64,000 nucleotides of DNA from Rutpela maculata (lineage: Eukaryota; Arthropoda; Insecta; Coleoptera; Cerambycidae), in assembly GCA_936432065.2 (NCBI GenBank), contig OW386293.2, forward strand, positions 95,005,795-95,069,794, written 5' to 3'. Below the pieces are notes generated by a model. That model was not told the origin of the DNA. It searched no databases and worked only from the letters and a program-made list of their open reading frames with translations. This document shows positions 33,562 through 44,530 of this stretch, one piece after another (position 1 is the stretch's first letter; each line of letters begins with the position of its first letter). The translations under genes were made by a program, and so were the position numbers.

Positions 33562-34285
33562 TTATTATGTGGTGAGAAGTTTCTTCATCCTCACCACATA
33601 TCCTACATTCTAGATTATTCTTCAGACCTATGTTGGTTAGTGTTCAGTGTCCTGTTAGGATTCCCACTGCACATCTCAGCTGTTTTCTTCTCAGCTTTAG
33701 CAATTCGTTAGTCTTTGTCTTGGATGGTCCGCTGGTGATGAACATGCGGGACTGTTTCATCCCCGGCGCGCCAGTCCAAAGCAAGATATGTTTCTGACTC
33801 AATAGTTCCTTTACTATTCCTCTTGCGGTGTTGTATGATATCCCGCAGAATGGCTCGGGTCCCATCAAGGCTGTTTTTGCGCCTTCTTTGGCCAGCTTAT
33901 CTGCTTTTTCGTTGCTTTCATTGCCCTGGTGTCCCCGCGTCTACTTCAGTTGTATACTGTTGTGTTCTGCCAGTTTCGCCAGGGATTCAAGGCAGTCTTT
34001 TACCATTTTGGAACGTACCTCTACTGCATTCAGAGCTTTGAGAGCTGCTTGACTGTCGGTGATGATGCGGATTCTTTTGTCAGTATATGACCTCCTCATA
34101 ATTTCCTGTGCACAGATTTCTATGGTTGTGACTTCTGCTTGGAACACCGTTGTGGTACTCCCCAGGTTCAGGCTGATGTCTGTCCCTGGTTGGTCCTCCG
34201 TAACACCTGCTCCAGTACTTCTTGACGTTTTCGATCCGTCAGTATACCGTATGATATATATGGGGTTAATTTTCTGTACAGACAT

Positions 34286-34372
34286 CTAATTTGTATTTAT
34301 TGACTTGTCTATAATGTAAAATTTCTAAAGATGAATAAATATTATTATTATTATTATTATTATTATTATCAT
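34286..34372 (+). mobile_element. LINE 3' tail with (ATT)n microsatellite
   Basis: A short stretch ending GATGAATAAATATTATTATT followed by ATT repeats to 34372, like the 3' ends of the Jockey-type LINEs at 21545 and 33561. Probably an extremely 5'-truncated insertion. Confidence 0.55.
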
Positions 34373-35244
34373 TTAGATGTCTTCGCAGTTGCCTTGGTCC
34401 TTCCTCTTCCCTATCAGGTATAACACCACCAATACTAATAATAAGCTGTTGGTCACTTGTTACCGATTCATGCTCATGAAAACCACTGCAATTTAACTCT
34501 ATCTGAAATTCATGGAACAAATCAATGGGACAAGTTGGTTCATTTTGCCAGAAAAGCTTGTAATCAAATTCTGTTTTGTCTGCCTATTTTAGCTTGCACA
34601 GCAACGTTATTTTTTGGATAATACACGCATTCAAATACAAATAAATTATATTCGTTCTGTGAATTTGGATTATCTTGACTTGTTTTTTTACGCTTGCTCA
34701 TATCCACCTCGTAATTATTCTCCGCATTATTACGAAGGTAGACTACTGTGTGCCTACAACAGTTCTTTTTTTCAAAACTCACAGAAATCTACCACGTTTT
34801 TACTTCGTTGTTGAACTGGATTTTTTTGTATTTTACAAAAAATAAAAATCTAACCTAAATGTTATTTGCGTAAACATAAAAATGTACAGGTAAAGCAGCA
34901 GTTTTGTTTGCTGCCCTTGTAATTATTTTAATGAGTTTTGACAATAAATTATGCCCTAAAAATGCACAAATATTTGAAAGCTGACTACCACTAATACTTT
35001 AAACTGTCACCGATGGTGGCGCTACTTACAAATTCGCTCATTGCCTATAGTAGTACTCTCGCTCTAGTTCCATAATTTTCACACCGTCTGTATGCATATT
35101 TGTATAGAATGTAATTTCCTTCACAGGTCACAAAAACTTTGACCTACTTCTCCCCTCCTAACACGAAAAAATCATATATTTGCAAATCTTGCGATCAATT
35201 TAAATCTAGTCTCTTTCGTAAGTAACAAATGTGTATCCTTTTAG
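34373..35244. other. Intron end with unrecognised minus-strand remnant
   Basis: The minus strand of 34373-34790 has old frames (MSKRKKTSQDNPNSQNEYN, FHEFQIELNCSGFHEHESV) that look like former coding sequence of an unidentified element. The rest, up to the acceptor at 35244, shows nothing. Confidence 0.3.
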
Positions 35245-35450
35245 CAACGTCATATATCTGATTCGCAAGTCAACAATAGGAAGTCCAGGGTTGTCCGAAA
35301 GAGCAAGCTTAGCAACGAGAAATGGTCAGCGGTACAAGTTGGCGATATTATTCGAATGGACAATAATTCCTTTATAGCAGCCGACGTGCTAATATTAACG
35401 TCCAGTGAGCCAAATGGATTGTGTTATATCGAAACGTCAGAGTTGGATGG
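35245..35450 (+). CDS. ATP8B: ATP8B exon, start of actuator domain
   Basis: Starts after TTAG with QRHISDSQVNNRKS and ends at ELDG, splitting the glycine codon (phase 2) before GTGAGT. It carries the sequence after TM2 and the first half of the actuator domain, including VGDIIRM and the conserved SSEPNGLCYIETSELDG stretch that leads into the DGET dephosphorylation motif completed in the next exon. The next intron is only 109 bp. Confidence 0.95.
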
Positions 35451-35559
35451 GTGAGTAACATAGATCTGGCTTCCACATATTTATTTTCAACTATTAAAAG
35501 GCGGTCATTAGCCAAAGATCAGAATTTTGTAGTATTTAGAATGTTGCTTCTGATTTCAG

Positions 35560-35890
35560 AGAAACGAACCTAAAATGTCGTCAGTGTCTGGTGGAGACTG
35601 CAGAAATGGGACAGGACGATGCCCTTCTGAGCGAATTCGATGGGGAGATTCTCTGTGAAACCCCAAACAATTTGTTGAACAAATTCGATGGGGTGCTGAT
35701 ATGGAAAGGCAAATCCTTCTCATTAGATAACGATAAAATCATGCTGAGAGGCTGCGTGCTTCGGAACACACAATGGTGCTATGGAGTGGTGATCTTTGCT
35801 GGCAAAGACACCAAACTTATGCAGAATAGCGGGAAAAGCAAATTTAAACGCACTAGCATAGATAGGCTCCTTAACTTTTTAATTATAGGA
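35560..35890 (+). CDS. ATP8B: ATP8B exon, actuator domain with DGETN, start of TM3
   Basis: The first base completes Gly of DGETN. P4-ATPases use DGET where ion pumps have TGES, and its glutamate assists dephosphorylation. The exon continues through the actuator domain (FDGEILCETPNN, LRGCVLRNTQW, VVIFAGKDTKLMQN), through SGKSKFKRTSIDR to the beginning of TM3 (LLNFLIIG). It ends in phase 0 before GTAAGT. About 110 residues, no interruptions. Confidence 0.96.
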
Positions 35891-36365
35891 GTAAGTATTT
35901 AAGTGATTTTCTTTATAATTTTAAGAAAGTCCGTGCCCATTCTATCGCTGTTAAACTTTCTTCTAGTTCTAAAAATTCAATTTTTCTTATTTTCATTGTT
36001 CAATTCATCTTGCAGAAACTAATTTCCTATTTTATAATAGAAAAATTATGAAAATTGGATGAATTGACCGGTCAGTAATTATTCAAATTGAAAATCAAGT
36101 TTTTTTAGTCTTTTGTACCACTGGATACAGAAAAGACAAGTCAACAATACAAGAGTATAAAGAATAGAAAAAATTAAAATATTTTGTTCAATATAAGTAG
36201 AAATTAATTTTGCAAGTTTCTAAAATGTTCTCAGAATGTTTATAATTAAATAATAGTAAGAATAGTTAAAAAAATATTTATTTGGACAATATACTGACGA
36301 ATATTAATTGCTAAAAAAATGCATAAACTGCAGCAAATTGTAATCATAACTTTTGTCCTTTCCAG

Positions 36366-36693
36366 ATAGTATTTTTTTTATTGTCCATGTGCCTTTTTTG
36401 TATGGTGGCATGTGGTATTTGGGAGTCCCTAGTTGGACAGTACTTTCAGACATTCCTGCCGTGGGACACTCTGGTGCCTTCGGAACCCCTGGGTGGTGCC
36501 ACCATAATAGCCCTACTGGTATTCTTCTCATACGCCATCGTACTTAACACGGTGGTGCCAATTTCTTTATATGTTTCCGTTGAGGTTATTCGGTTTGTAC
36601 AAAGTTTTCTCATCAACTGGGACGATCAGATGTACTACGATAAGACTGGTACAAATGCAAAAGCAAGGACTACTACACTTAACGAAGAATTAG
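36366..36693 (+). CDS. ATP8B: ATP8B exon, TM3-TM4 with PISL
   Basis: Follows TTTCCAG and continues TM3 (IVFFLLSMCLFCMVACGIWES), then a lumenal loop with PWD, then TM4 containing VVPISLYVSVEV. PISL is the P4-ATPase form of the TM4 bend; the isoleucine gates lipid passage in studied family members. The end ARTTTLNEEL precedes the phosphorylation loop. Ends with one base of the next codon (phase 1) before GTAAGT. Confidence 0.96.
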
Positions 36694-36960
36694 GTAAGTT
36701 ACTTCATATTTACTTTGGCAAATTTAGCATCATCGAAAACATCTTGCTTCTTGTAATTATCTGGTGTAAGCATGTAGATGATGATTATGACGTATGTAAT
36801 AATTAACCCAATAAAAAGATTCACACAAGAAGTATTACAATTTTCAAGTTTAGACCTATTGATAAGCTAACAGCATCCTCAAAAATGTAATTCATTATTA
36901 CATTAAAGATAATATAAATCGTAATTATGACAAATATTTTAAATTACTTTTCTTTTTCAG

Positions 36961-37565
36961 GCCAAATAGAATATATTTTTTCTGATAAAACCGGTACGCT
37001 TACTCAGAATATTATGACATTTAACAAGTGTTCGATAACTGGCCGTTCATTTGGTGACGTGATAGATCAGAGAACAGGTGACGTTGTAGAAATCACCGAA
37101 GACACGGAGCCCTTGGACTTCTCGTTCAACTCAAACTTTGAACCGGAGTTCAGGTTCTATGACAGCCATCTTTTAGAAGCTGTAAGGAGGCGGGACAATG
37201 ACGCCTTCAGCTTTTTCCGACTGCTGGCGCTTTGCCATACGGTCATGTCCGAAAACAGAGATGGCCGACTGGAGTATCAGGCGCAGTCACCTGATGAGGC
37301 GGCGCTGGTATCGGCTGCAAGAAATTTCGGGTTTGTCTTCATAGAGAGAGCTCCAAACAGTATTACCATCGAGGTTATGGGTGTTAAGGAGGTGTACGAA
37401 TTGCTCTGCATTCTGGATTTTAACAATGTGAGGAAGAGAATGTCTGTAATACTGAGGAAAGACGGGAAACTAAGGTTGTACTGCAAAGGCGCCGACAATG
37501 TTATATACGAAAGACTTAAAAGCGGAATGGATGACATTAAGAATAAGACTCAGGAACATCTTAAT
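36961..37565 (+). CDS. ATP8B: ATP8B exon, phosphorylation site and nucleotide-binding domain
   Basis: The largest internal exon, about 201 codons. It opens GQIEYIFSDKTGTLTQN; the catalytic aspartate that forms the phosphoenzyme is the GAT at 36984-36986. The nucleotide-binding domain follows, with the conserved QAQSPDEAALVSAARNFGF and LYCKGADNVIYERL blocks. All hallmark residues I can check are intact. Phase 0 at the end. The next intron is 57 bp, near the minimum for insects. Confidence 0.97.
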
Positions 37566-37622
37566 GTAAGTGCTATTGTTAGTGTTGTGAATGTATGGCA
37601 TATATATCCTTTTTTCTTGTAG

Positions 37623-37899
37623 AAATTTGCTGGAGAAGGTTTAAGGACTTTGTGTCTCGCATCACGTGATTTAGAAGAGGAATTTTTTAACAACTGGAAG
37701 CAGCGACACCAGGAAGCAGCTTTAGCTCTGGAAGGTAGAGACGAGAGGTTAGATGCGATTTATGAGGAAATTGAGACAGATATGGAACTTATTGGCGTAA
37801 CTGCGATAGAAGATAAGTTACAAGATGGAGTGCCTCAAACAATTGCGAACCTTATCCTCGCCGGGATTAAGATATGGGTGCTAACGGGTGATAAACAAG
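37623..37899 (+). CDS. ATP8B: ATP8B exon, end of N domain and P-domain TGD
   Basis: Begins KFAGEGLRTLCLASR after a TTGTAG acceptor and runs through an acidic helix (YEEIETDMELIGVTAIEDKLQDGVP) to IWVLTGDKQ. The TGD motif belongs to the P domain and helps hold the phosphorylated aspartate. One base of the next codon remains before GTAAGC (phase 1). The downstream intron contains a decayed minus-strand LINE piece. Confidence 0.95.
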
Positions 37900-38199
37900 G
37901 TAAGCGTTTTCTCTTTGAAACATTTATCGGTGTGCTAAGATTTAATAATAAAAATAATAATTTTTATTGGCCATTTGTGATAAATAATGATTATATATCC
38001 AAGTCATTTGAATGTGTATAAATATAATGTAATATAAGTAAATAAATAATATAATATTAATAATACTAAACAAGTATTACAATGAAAGAAAAAAAAACAT
38101 ACAAAACAAATACAACAATAAATACAAAAGGCGTCAATCAGTTAAGAAATATTTAAAAGAAAAATTATTAGAATACAAATTCGTCAACGCTATAGAAAG

Positions 38200-38470
38200 C
38201 ATTTTCTGGTAAGTTTTTTCAGCTCCAGGACCTTTATTGATATCCAAGTTGTACTGGTGAATATTGGATATACTCTTAAAGCAATTTAAAATGTTCAAGG
38301 TGTTTGTTGAGTTCAGAATTACTTAAGTTATTATGAGATGACTCAATAGGAAGAATATCAGTTTTACGTTGTGAATTAACAAAGTTCCAAAAACTCTTTA
38401 TATTACTATGTATATGTATGGAAAACTCAGTTGAGCGAAAATACTCATTGTACTGTTTATCCTTGATTTC
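38200..38470 (-). mobile_element. LINE fragment abutting the ATP8B acceptor
   Basis: The minus frame reads EIKDKQYNEYFRSTEF, then NIKSFWNFVNSQRKTDILP and ENAFY remnants: the linker before RT in Jockey-type LINEs. Its first codons overlap the polypyrimidine and CAG of the splice acceptor at 38472, so part of that acceptor may be LINE-derived. Confidence 0.65.
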
Positions 38471-38472
38471 AG

Positions 38473-38788
38473 AAACTGCCATCAACATTGGTTATTCTTG
38501 CCAGCTTCTAACCGACGAAATGGTTGACGTGTTCATAGTAGATGCATCGTCGTACGATGAGGTGCACCAGCAACTGTTGAAGTTCAAGGATAACATAAAG
38601 ATAGTCAACACATTCCAGCCTCGAAGTCCTGCGGGCGTCCAGTTGGGAACATCTAACGGGAGGGTCGATGCCTCCAATCATTCAACGGGCACATCCACAC
38701 CGCCGCAACCAGCGAACCCTCCCGCAGTCAGTGTGGTAACTTTCAGGTGGGATGATGACATAGATCGGTGTGAAAATATGAGAGCAAG
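38473..38788 (+). CDS. ATP8B: ATP8B exon, P-domain insert; 3' end ambiguous
   Basis: The first bases complete GDKQET, then AINIGYSCQLLTDEM as in all class-1 P4-ATPases. It continues into a variable insert rich in Ser, Thr and Pro (STGTSTPPQPANPPA). Two donors fit the frame: AG|GTGGGA after base 38746, or AG|GTAGAA after base 38788, which adds WDDDIDRCENMRA. Both leave phase 2 and both join to the next exon. Neither is a strong consensus, so the longer form is given but the shorter (or alternative use) is equally possible. An intron of about 12.5 kb follows. Confidence 0.82.
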
Positions 38789-40511
38789 GTAGAACGATAT
38801 GGACAGGTTTTTTTTATCTCTCTCCTTTTTCTGATTTACACCTTTTCGGACACTGGTTCCAAATTTTCACGAAATTACTAACATTGGTAACTAATATTAG
38901 AGATTTCTAGTTTAGAAAAGTTTATATAGCACTTTTTCATGTTTAGTTGATCTAGATCCGTGACTGTGTTACACTTTAATCTACCTGCTCTCTAATATAT
39001 TGTGTGCTTAAATTCGATAAGAGATTAGTTTTAGATGTAGTTGTGTAACGTACCTGTACTATGCTGTTTCAACTCGTTTATACAGTGTGTTATTTCAGGA
39101 TTAGAGTTGGTCAAACAAAGCCAATTTGTGCAACATAACTCAAAAATTGTTATAGCCTCATAAATAGGAATAGTATTATTTATTCTCTTGTACATAATAA
39201 TGTAGTAATTGCTTTTGCTACTTAATATGGAAGTAGAGTTGCTGCCGCATATGTAACGATGTTACACTTCTGGAGTTCAATTATTTACAAAATCAATGTA
39301 CAGGATGTCCCAGTGAATGCGTTACAGTCGATTGTCTTGGTAATTTTTTGAGATAAAGAGTGACCCCAAAAATCGCCCATTTTCTCGCCCTCGAATTTTG
39401 TTTCAAACTAAGTGCTAAATTATTGTTAATGATGAGAACATCATGAATAAAAAAATCCAAGATGAGCATATCTTTGGTTTTTGAGATATGAGGGATTAAA
39501 GTGGTGATAAGGGTGATGTAATATAATAAGATTGAGCAATTTTACAATCATTATATTGTATCGAAAAAAATTCTGACATAAAGGTAAGTATCCCTTTCCT
39601 GAACACCATCGTCTGGAGGTCCGTTTTTAACCTCCTAGAGGATTTTAAGAGGGACTAAGAGTGCGAAGGGATGAATATCGGAGCAATCTCGTAATCGCTG
39701 CATTTCATAAAAAAAATACTGATGTTGCGGCTTCCAAGAGTGCTTTTCTCTTATATCAGGGCCTCTTGATTCCTTTTTATCCCCCAAATGATTCAGACGG
39801 GACTCAGGGGGTGAAGACCCACCAAGTTTTCGTCTCGTTCTCTTACTCCGTCGTAGGTGTCTCATAAAATAGTTACAAAAATTCTAGTTATCGTCCCACA
39901 TTCATACCTACTGCAATCAAATGCGATATCTGGTACATTCACTATTTTTTCAATGACTCAAGTTCATAATTCAAGATGAGGGGTAGTTTTTTACCCTGTA
40001 ATGGATTGTTTTCGTGTACTAGGTCGTAACAGATTTATGGTTCATTCCTATTAATAAAGCTTTTTCACCAGTTATTGGAGGTTTTGTGCAGTTTGATATT
40101 GCATTGGGGTAGTTTTCACCCCCTTAAGGGCGTGTCTCGATTTCTTTGTAGTCAACACCTTCGTTCATGTATTCGGCCAATAGACTTATATTATATTTCT
40201 GTTCATGGAAGCTCTATAACTCAGTAGCATCAGTTTTTCCTATTTTTGTCCTTATATAGGGGATGTTTTGGCTCTTCTGAATCAATCAATGGATATACGG
40301 ATTTTGCGATTTTAGATTTGAATTCTGCGTCAACAAATTCTAAGAATATCTTGATTGCTCTGCCATAGCTGATGAATATTCATTTTTTGTGGGGCTGTGT
40401 ATTTTTTGATATGCTCCTATATTGCATCACGCATATCACAACTTCAATCCCTCTTATCTCAAACACCAAGCATATGCTCATATTGAAATTTGGTATACAC
40501 GATGTTCTCAT

Positions 40512-42662
40512 TACACAGCCACACAAAAAAAAAAAGTGTCTTGACCCCAGAGACTGACTAGGTAGACTTTATGTTTTTCGGGTCGCTGAATCCGAATCCG
40601 GGGTCCATTTGATCCCATGTCATCAGGTTTAAGGTCATTTGAAGGTCAAATTGAGATATGACCGTGAAAAATTCTGTAACAAATTTATGTTTATGTTTTT
40701 GAGGTTGCTGAATCCGAGTCTGGGGTTTATTTGATCCCATGTCATCAGGTTTAAGGTCATTTGAAGGTCAAATTGAGGTATGACCGTGAAAATTCCGTAA
40801 AAAATTATGTTTATGTTTTTGAGGTTGCTGAATCCGAATCCGGGGTTTATTTGATACCATCATGTCAGAATTAAGGTCAAATGAAGGTCCAACACATGAA
40901 ATTCAATAATACAATCTTTTTTGACCCCGGATTCTGAAAAAGCAGAAAATTTTACGTTCAAGTACATCCTGAACGGTTCATGGAACCGATTTCTTAGGTC
41001 ATTTGTTGGTTATCAAGCGGTCAAATGCTAATTTTTCATTTCTTAGCTGATATATCGATTGTAAATCGAAAACTTGCGTCTATGACTAGTGACCTTCAAG
41101 TTTTTGTGGTCGCTTATCACGATCCCGGTATTTATTTGATACCATGACGTATAAACCAAGGTCAATCGAAGGTCAAACGCCATAATTCGAATTATATAAA
41201 TTTTTTAACCCCATATTCTCAAAGAACAAAATATCTTACGTCCAAATACGTCTTGATCTGAGTCGAACCGAACTTTGGCATATGGAGGTATTAAACTATT
41301 TTGAGATGTTTTAAACTACATTTTTAAGTCCAAAGACCTAAATCCAAATCTGCTGAATTCAATAGCCTCAAAATTCAATAACCCAATAACCTAATAGCTC
41401 TAAAAACCTGATCCCGTAGCTATAAAATGGGGATTACAGACGATGAAAGCTGATAAATCCGTTTACTCGAATAACCACATTGCTCAATAATCCCGTAACC
41501 GTAATTTTATTACTTAGTCTCTCATAGCAAAAATTCTGTTCTTTAAAATTAAAGTTGTTGAGCTTCACAACTCCAAACCATGCCACTGTAATTATGGAAC
41601 TCATTTTCTCGCTCTGCAACTTATCATGAAATTTCTTTGCATGGAACAACCTTTACATCCAAATCAGCATAGCACTTGTGTCTGCATCCAGGGCACCTCC
41701 TCGCGGTGACGGCGGGCAACGGAGTAAGCCCGTTATGATGTACAAAATCCGTTCACGTAACCTCCTCGTGGTGTACATCGGGTAACGCTAATGCTGACGG
41801 TTTCACAATTCAGTTGAAAGATTCAAAAGAAATTTGTATTTGACCTGCAGATGATCTTTCAGGGTCCAAAAAATTATATCATTCGAATTGTAGCGTCTGA
41901 CCTCAGTTTATACATCATGGTATCAAATGGATATCGAGATCGTAATAAGCGACCACAAAAACTAAAAGGTCACTAGTCATAGACGCAAGTTTTCGATTTA
42001 CAATCGATATATCAGCTAAGAAATGGAAAATAAGCATTTGACCGCTTGATAACCAGCAAATGACCTAAGAAATCGGATTCAATAAAACGTTCAGGATGTA
42101 TATGGACGTAAAATTTTCTGCTTTTTCAGAATCCGGTGTCAAAAAAGATTGTATTATTGAATTTCATGTGTTTGACCTTCATTTGACCTTGATTCTGACA
42201 TGACGCCATCAAGTAAACCCCAGATTCGGATTCAGCAACCTCAAAAACATAAACATAAATTTTTACGGAATTTTTCACGGTCATATCTTAATTTGACCTT
42301 CAAATGGCCTTAAACCTGTTGACATGGGATCAAATAAACACCGGATTCGGATTCAGCAACCTCAAAAACATAAATATAAAATTTTTACGGTCATATCTCA
42401 ATTTGACTTTCAAATGACCTTAAACCTGATGACATGGTATCAAATAAACCCCGGATTAGGATTCAGCAACCTCAAAAACATAAGCATAAATTTTTTACGG
42501 AATTTTTCACAGTCATATCTCAATTTGACCTTCAAATTACCTTAAACCTGATGACATGGGATCAAATGGACCCCGGATTCAGATTCAGTGACCCGAAAAA
42601 CATAAAGTCTACCTAGTCAGCCTCTGGGGTCAAGACACTTTATTTTTTTTGTGTGGCTGTGT
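40512..42662. mobile_element. Fold-back element, arms about 600 bp with internal tandem repeats
   Basis: The ends are ACACAGCCACACAAAAAA and its inverse. Both arms continue with GTGTCTTGACCCC, GACTAGGTAGAC and several copies of a unit containing GAGGTTGCTGAATCCGA. The loop (about 41110-41980) has no ORF. The architecture, subterminal tandem repeats in long inverted arms, is that of FB-like elements, but I cannot assign a superfamily. Confidence 0.8.
40568..40925. repeat. Tandem repeats of about 121 bp in the left arm
   Basis: Three units begin TTTATGTTTTT at about 40568, 40690 and 40809 and share GGTCATTTGAAGGTCAAATT and TATGACCGTGAAAA. Matching inverted units lie at about 42170-42610. Confidence 0.88.
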
Positions 42663-42770
42663 TATTAACACTGAGTTTAAAACAAAATTCGAGAGCGAGA
42701 AAATGGGCGATTATTGGGGTCGCTCTTTATGGTTCAAGTGCCATTCTGATGTCGTTAAGAAACAAACAGT

Positions 42771-43590
42771 TGTGCATCGGAGAAAAAGTTATGGCAGAAA
42801 AACCAATTTTCTTGAAAAATTCAAAATGGTGGATTTTTGTATTTTCTTAATTGAAGAACTAAAAAAAATGTATATAAATTTTAAATATCGCGTTCAGTTT
42901 AACCGGAAATGACGCTCTCTTTCCAAAAAATAAAATCATAATTTTGTAAATATAAGATATAATAATGTAAGACAGATCCTAAATTCTCTGTCTGAAAATT
43001 TGCAGACTTTGACTTTTACAGACTTTTATCAAATATGGAAAGTTTCCTCGACCCACCTCTGATTAATTATCTTCAGTTCTGTTTACTACTATATGTTAAC
43101 GAAAAACAGCGCATGAGAATGTATATTTTTTAATTACTGACTACTTCCATTAACAAAATGGTGGCATTTTTGTGAGGAAGCACATTGTTTCTGTCATAAC
43201 TTCTTTGTTTTTATGTTATAGAAATATGCAGAAAATTATTTGAAAGCCTAATCAATAGTCTTTCATTTTGATTGTAACATTTTGTATATAAGTGCCATAG
43301 CTTCTGAGATATTTAACGTTTTAACTAAATTCTTCGTCATATAAACGTTTGGATGTCATCTTTATACTTCCATATCTCCGAAACCATTAATTTCACAGAA
43401 ATTAGAAAAATACGAAGTTCATCTATGATTCAGTAGGTTTCTTATCCTACCCCTTATAAATTAGCCTCTGCCGAAATGTTTCTAATTTTGAATAATTAAA
43501 TATAAAACATTAAAAAAAAAATTATCGAAATCGGTTCTATTTTTGAGGGTTTAGAAGTTAAAACCTTCATCAACTCAGGTATTTATATAT
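42771..43590. other. Intron spacer, nothing recognised
   Basis: No ORF or repeat pairing seen; a short TATATA run occurs near 43590. Confidence 0.4.
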
Positions 43591-43599
43591 ATATATAAC

Positions 43600-44530
43600 A
43601 TTCTTTAAATGAAAAAGCTGTTGCTATTAAGAGCCATCAATTAAACCATTTTTATTGAGCTAACTGCCACAATTTTGAGTTCAAACCCATCTCTATTTCC
43701 TTCTCTTCCTTCTTTAATATGGGTTATTCCCTCCTCCGCCCTTCTTCAGGTCTCCTCCGCTTCCAGGTGTGCTCCACGTCATCGATCTCTCCACAGTAGA
43801 CACACTCTCTGCTGTCAGTCTTGCCAATATCATATAAATACTCCCATGACACACCCATGTCCGCTCAAGGTTTGGGTGAGGTAATAGCTCACCTCACCAT
43901 GCCTGCATTCCGTCCACTCTCTGATGTTCAGGATGAGGCATCTTGTCCACCTTCTCTTGTCTGCGGTGTCCCACCGCCTCTACCATCTTTCATACGGCCT
44001 GTCCCAGGCCTCTGTCCTCTCGGCTCCTTTAAAAATATCCAGCCGCTCTTTGCCCATCAGATCCAAAGGGGGGATCCCCGCCACTACCAACGCCGCCTTG
44101 TAGGAAATCATTTTATATGCACTGTACAGTGCTTACCTTTAGTGGCACATCACTAGCGATCCACCCCCTCGTCCTGTCCACTTTCCCAGACCAGAGCTGC
44201 ATACTAGAGGATAGAGTAAGACGCTGCACAGCAGTCTCCTCTTGCTCGCTCTCGATCCATGCGTATTGGCCATATATAGATAGATAGATAATTTTTTATT
44301 AGTTGCCGTCTTTGTGGCATGGACACCGAAGTTCAGCTTGGAGTCCAGCCAAACCCCTAGGTATTTCTGGGAATATCCACCTGGCCCACCCAACTTTCAT
44401 GAGTGGAAGATTTCTTTTCCTCGTGAACTCCGTTTTCTTGGCAGCTAGCTCAAGCTGCATCCTTTTTAGCCATCTCTCAATCTTTCTGATGGCCTCGGCT
44501 GCTTCCATTATTTGGACAATCCACCTTCAA
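43600..44530 (-). mobile_element. R1-like LINE fragment, frameshifted
   Basis: The minus strand from 44508 reads EAAEAIRKIERWLKRMQLEL, then KYLGVWLDSKLNF, and RASKRRLLCSVLLYPLVC. Further frames down to about 43770 include ECVYCGEIDDVEHT, a CCHC-like tail. The order (post-RT thumb, then zinc tail) fits R1/TRAS-type LINEs. G+C content is clearly higher than in the surroundings. Several frameshifts. Confidence 0.7.

Larger units (their letters stand above)
32402..34285 (-). mobile_element. R1/I-like LINE with RNase H, split by another LINE
   Basis: The minus strand from 34285 reads YTDGSKTSRSTGAGVT, TVFQAEVTTIEICAQ, IITDSQAALKALNAV and, after a shift, GHQGNESNEKADKLAKEG: an RNase H domain with its acidic residues present. 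MGPEPFCGI and RRKQLRCAVGILTGH follow. At 33568 it is interrupted by a plus-strand LINE and resumes at 32593 with ECPALVTGRFSYF and FWRETGLMG. It ends near 32402 in CATAAGGAAAAA, an A-rich 3' end. Frameshifted throughout. Confidence 0.75.
39330..42770. repeat. Complex fold-back region with nested palindromes
   Basis: Three pairings are visible: 39330-39425 with 42665-42770 (ATCGCCCATTTTCTCGC), 39425-39560 with 40370-40512 (GATGAGAACATC, GAGGGATT), and 40512-41110 with 41980-42662. It looks like a repeat that duplicated in inverted orientation and then received a second fold-back. Wholly inside the 12.5-kb intron. Short frames within it are not genes. Confidence 0.8.

Noticed and set aside
42649..42912. 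Plus-strand 87-codon frame
   Set aside because: It runs from the fold-back outer arm into spacer; low-complexity and unlike any family.
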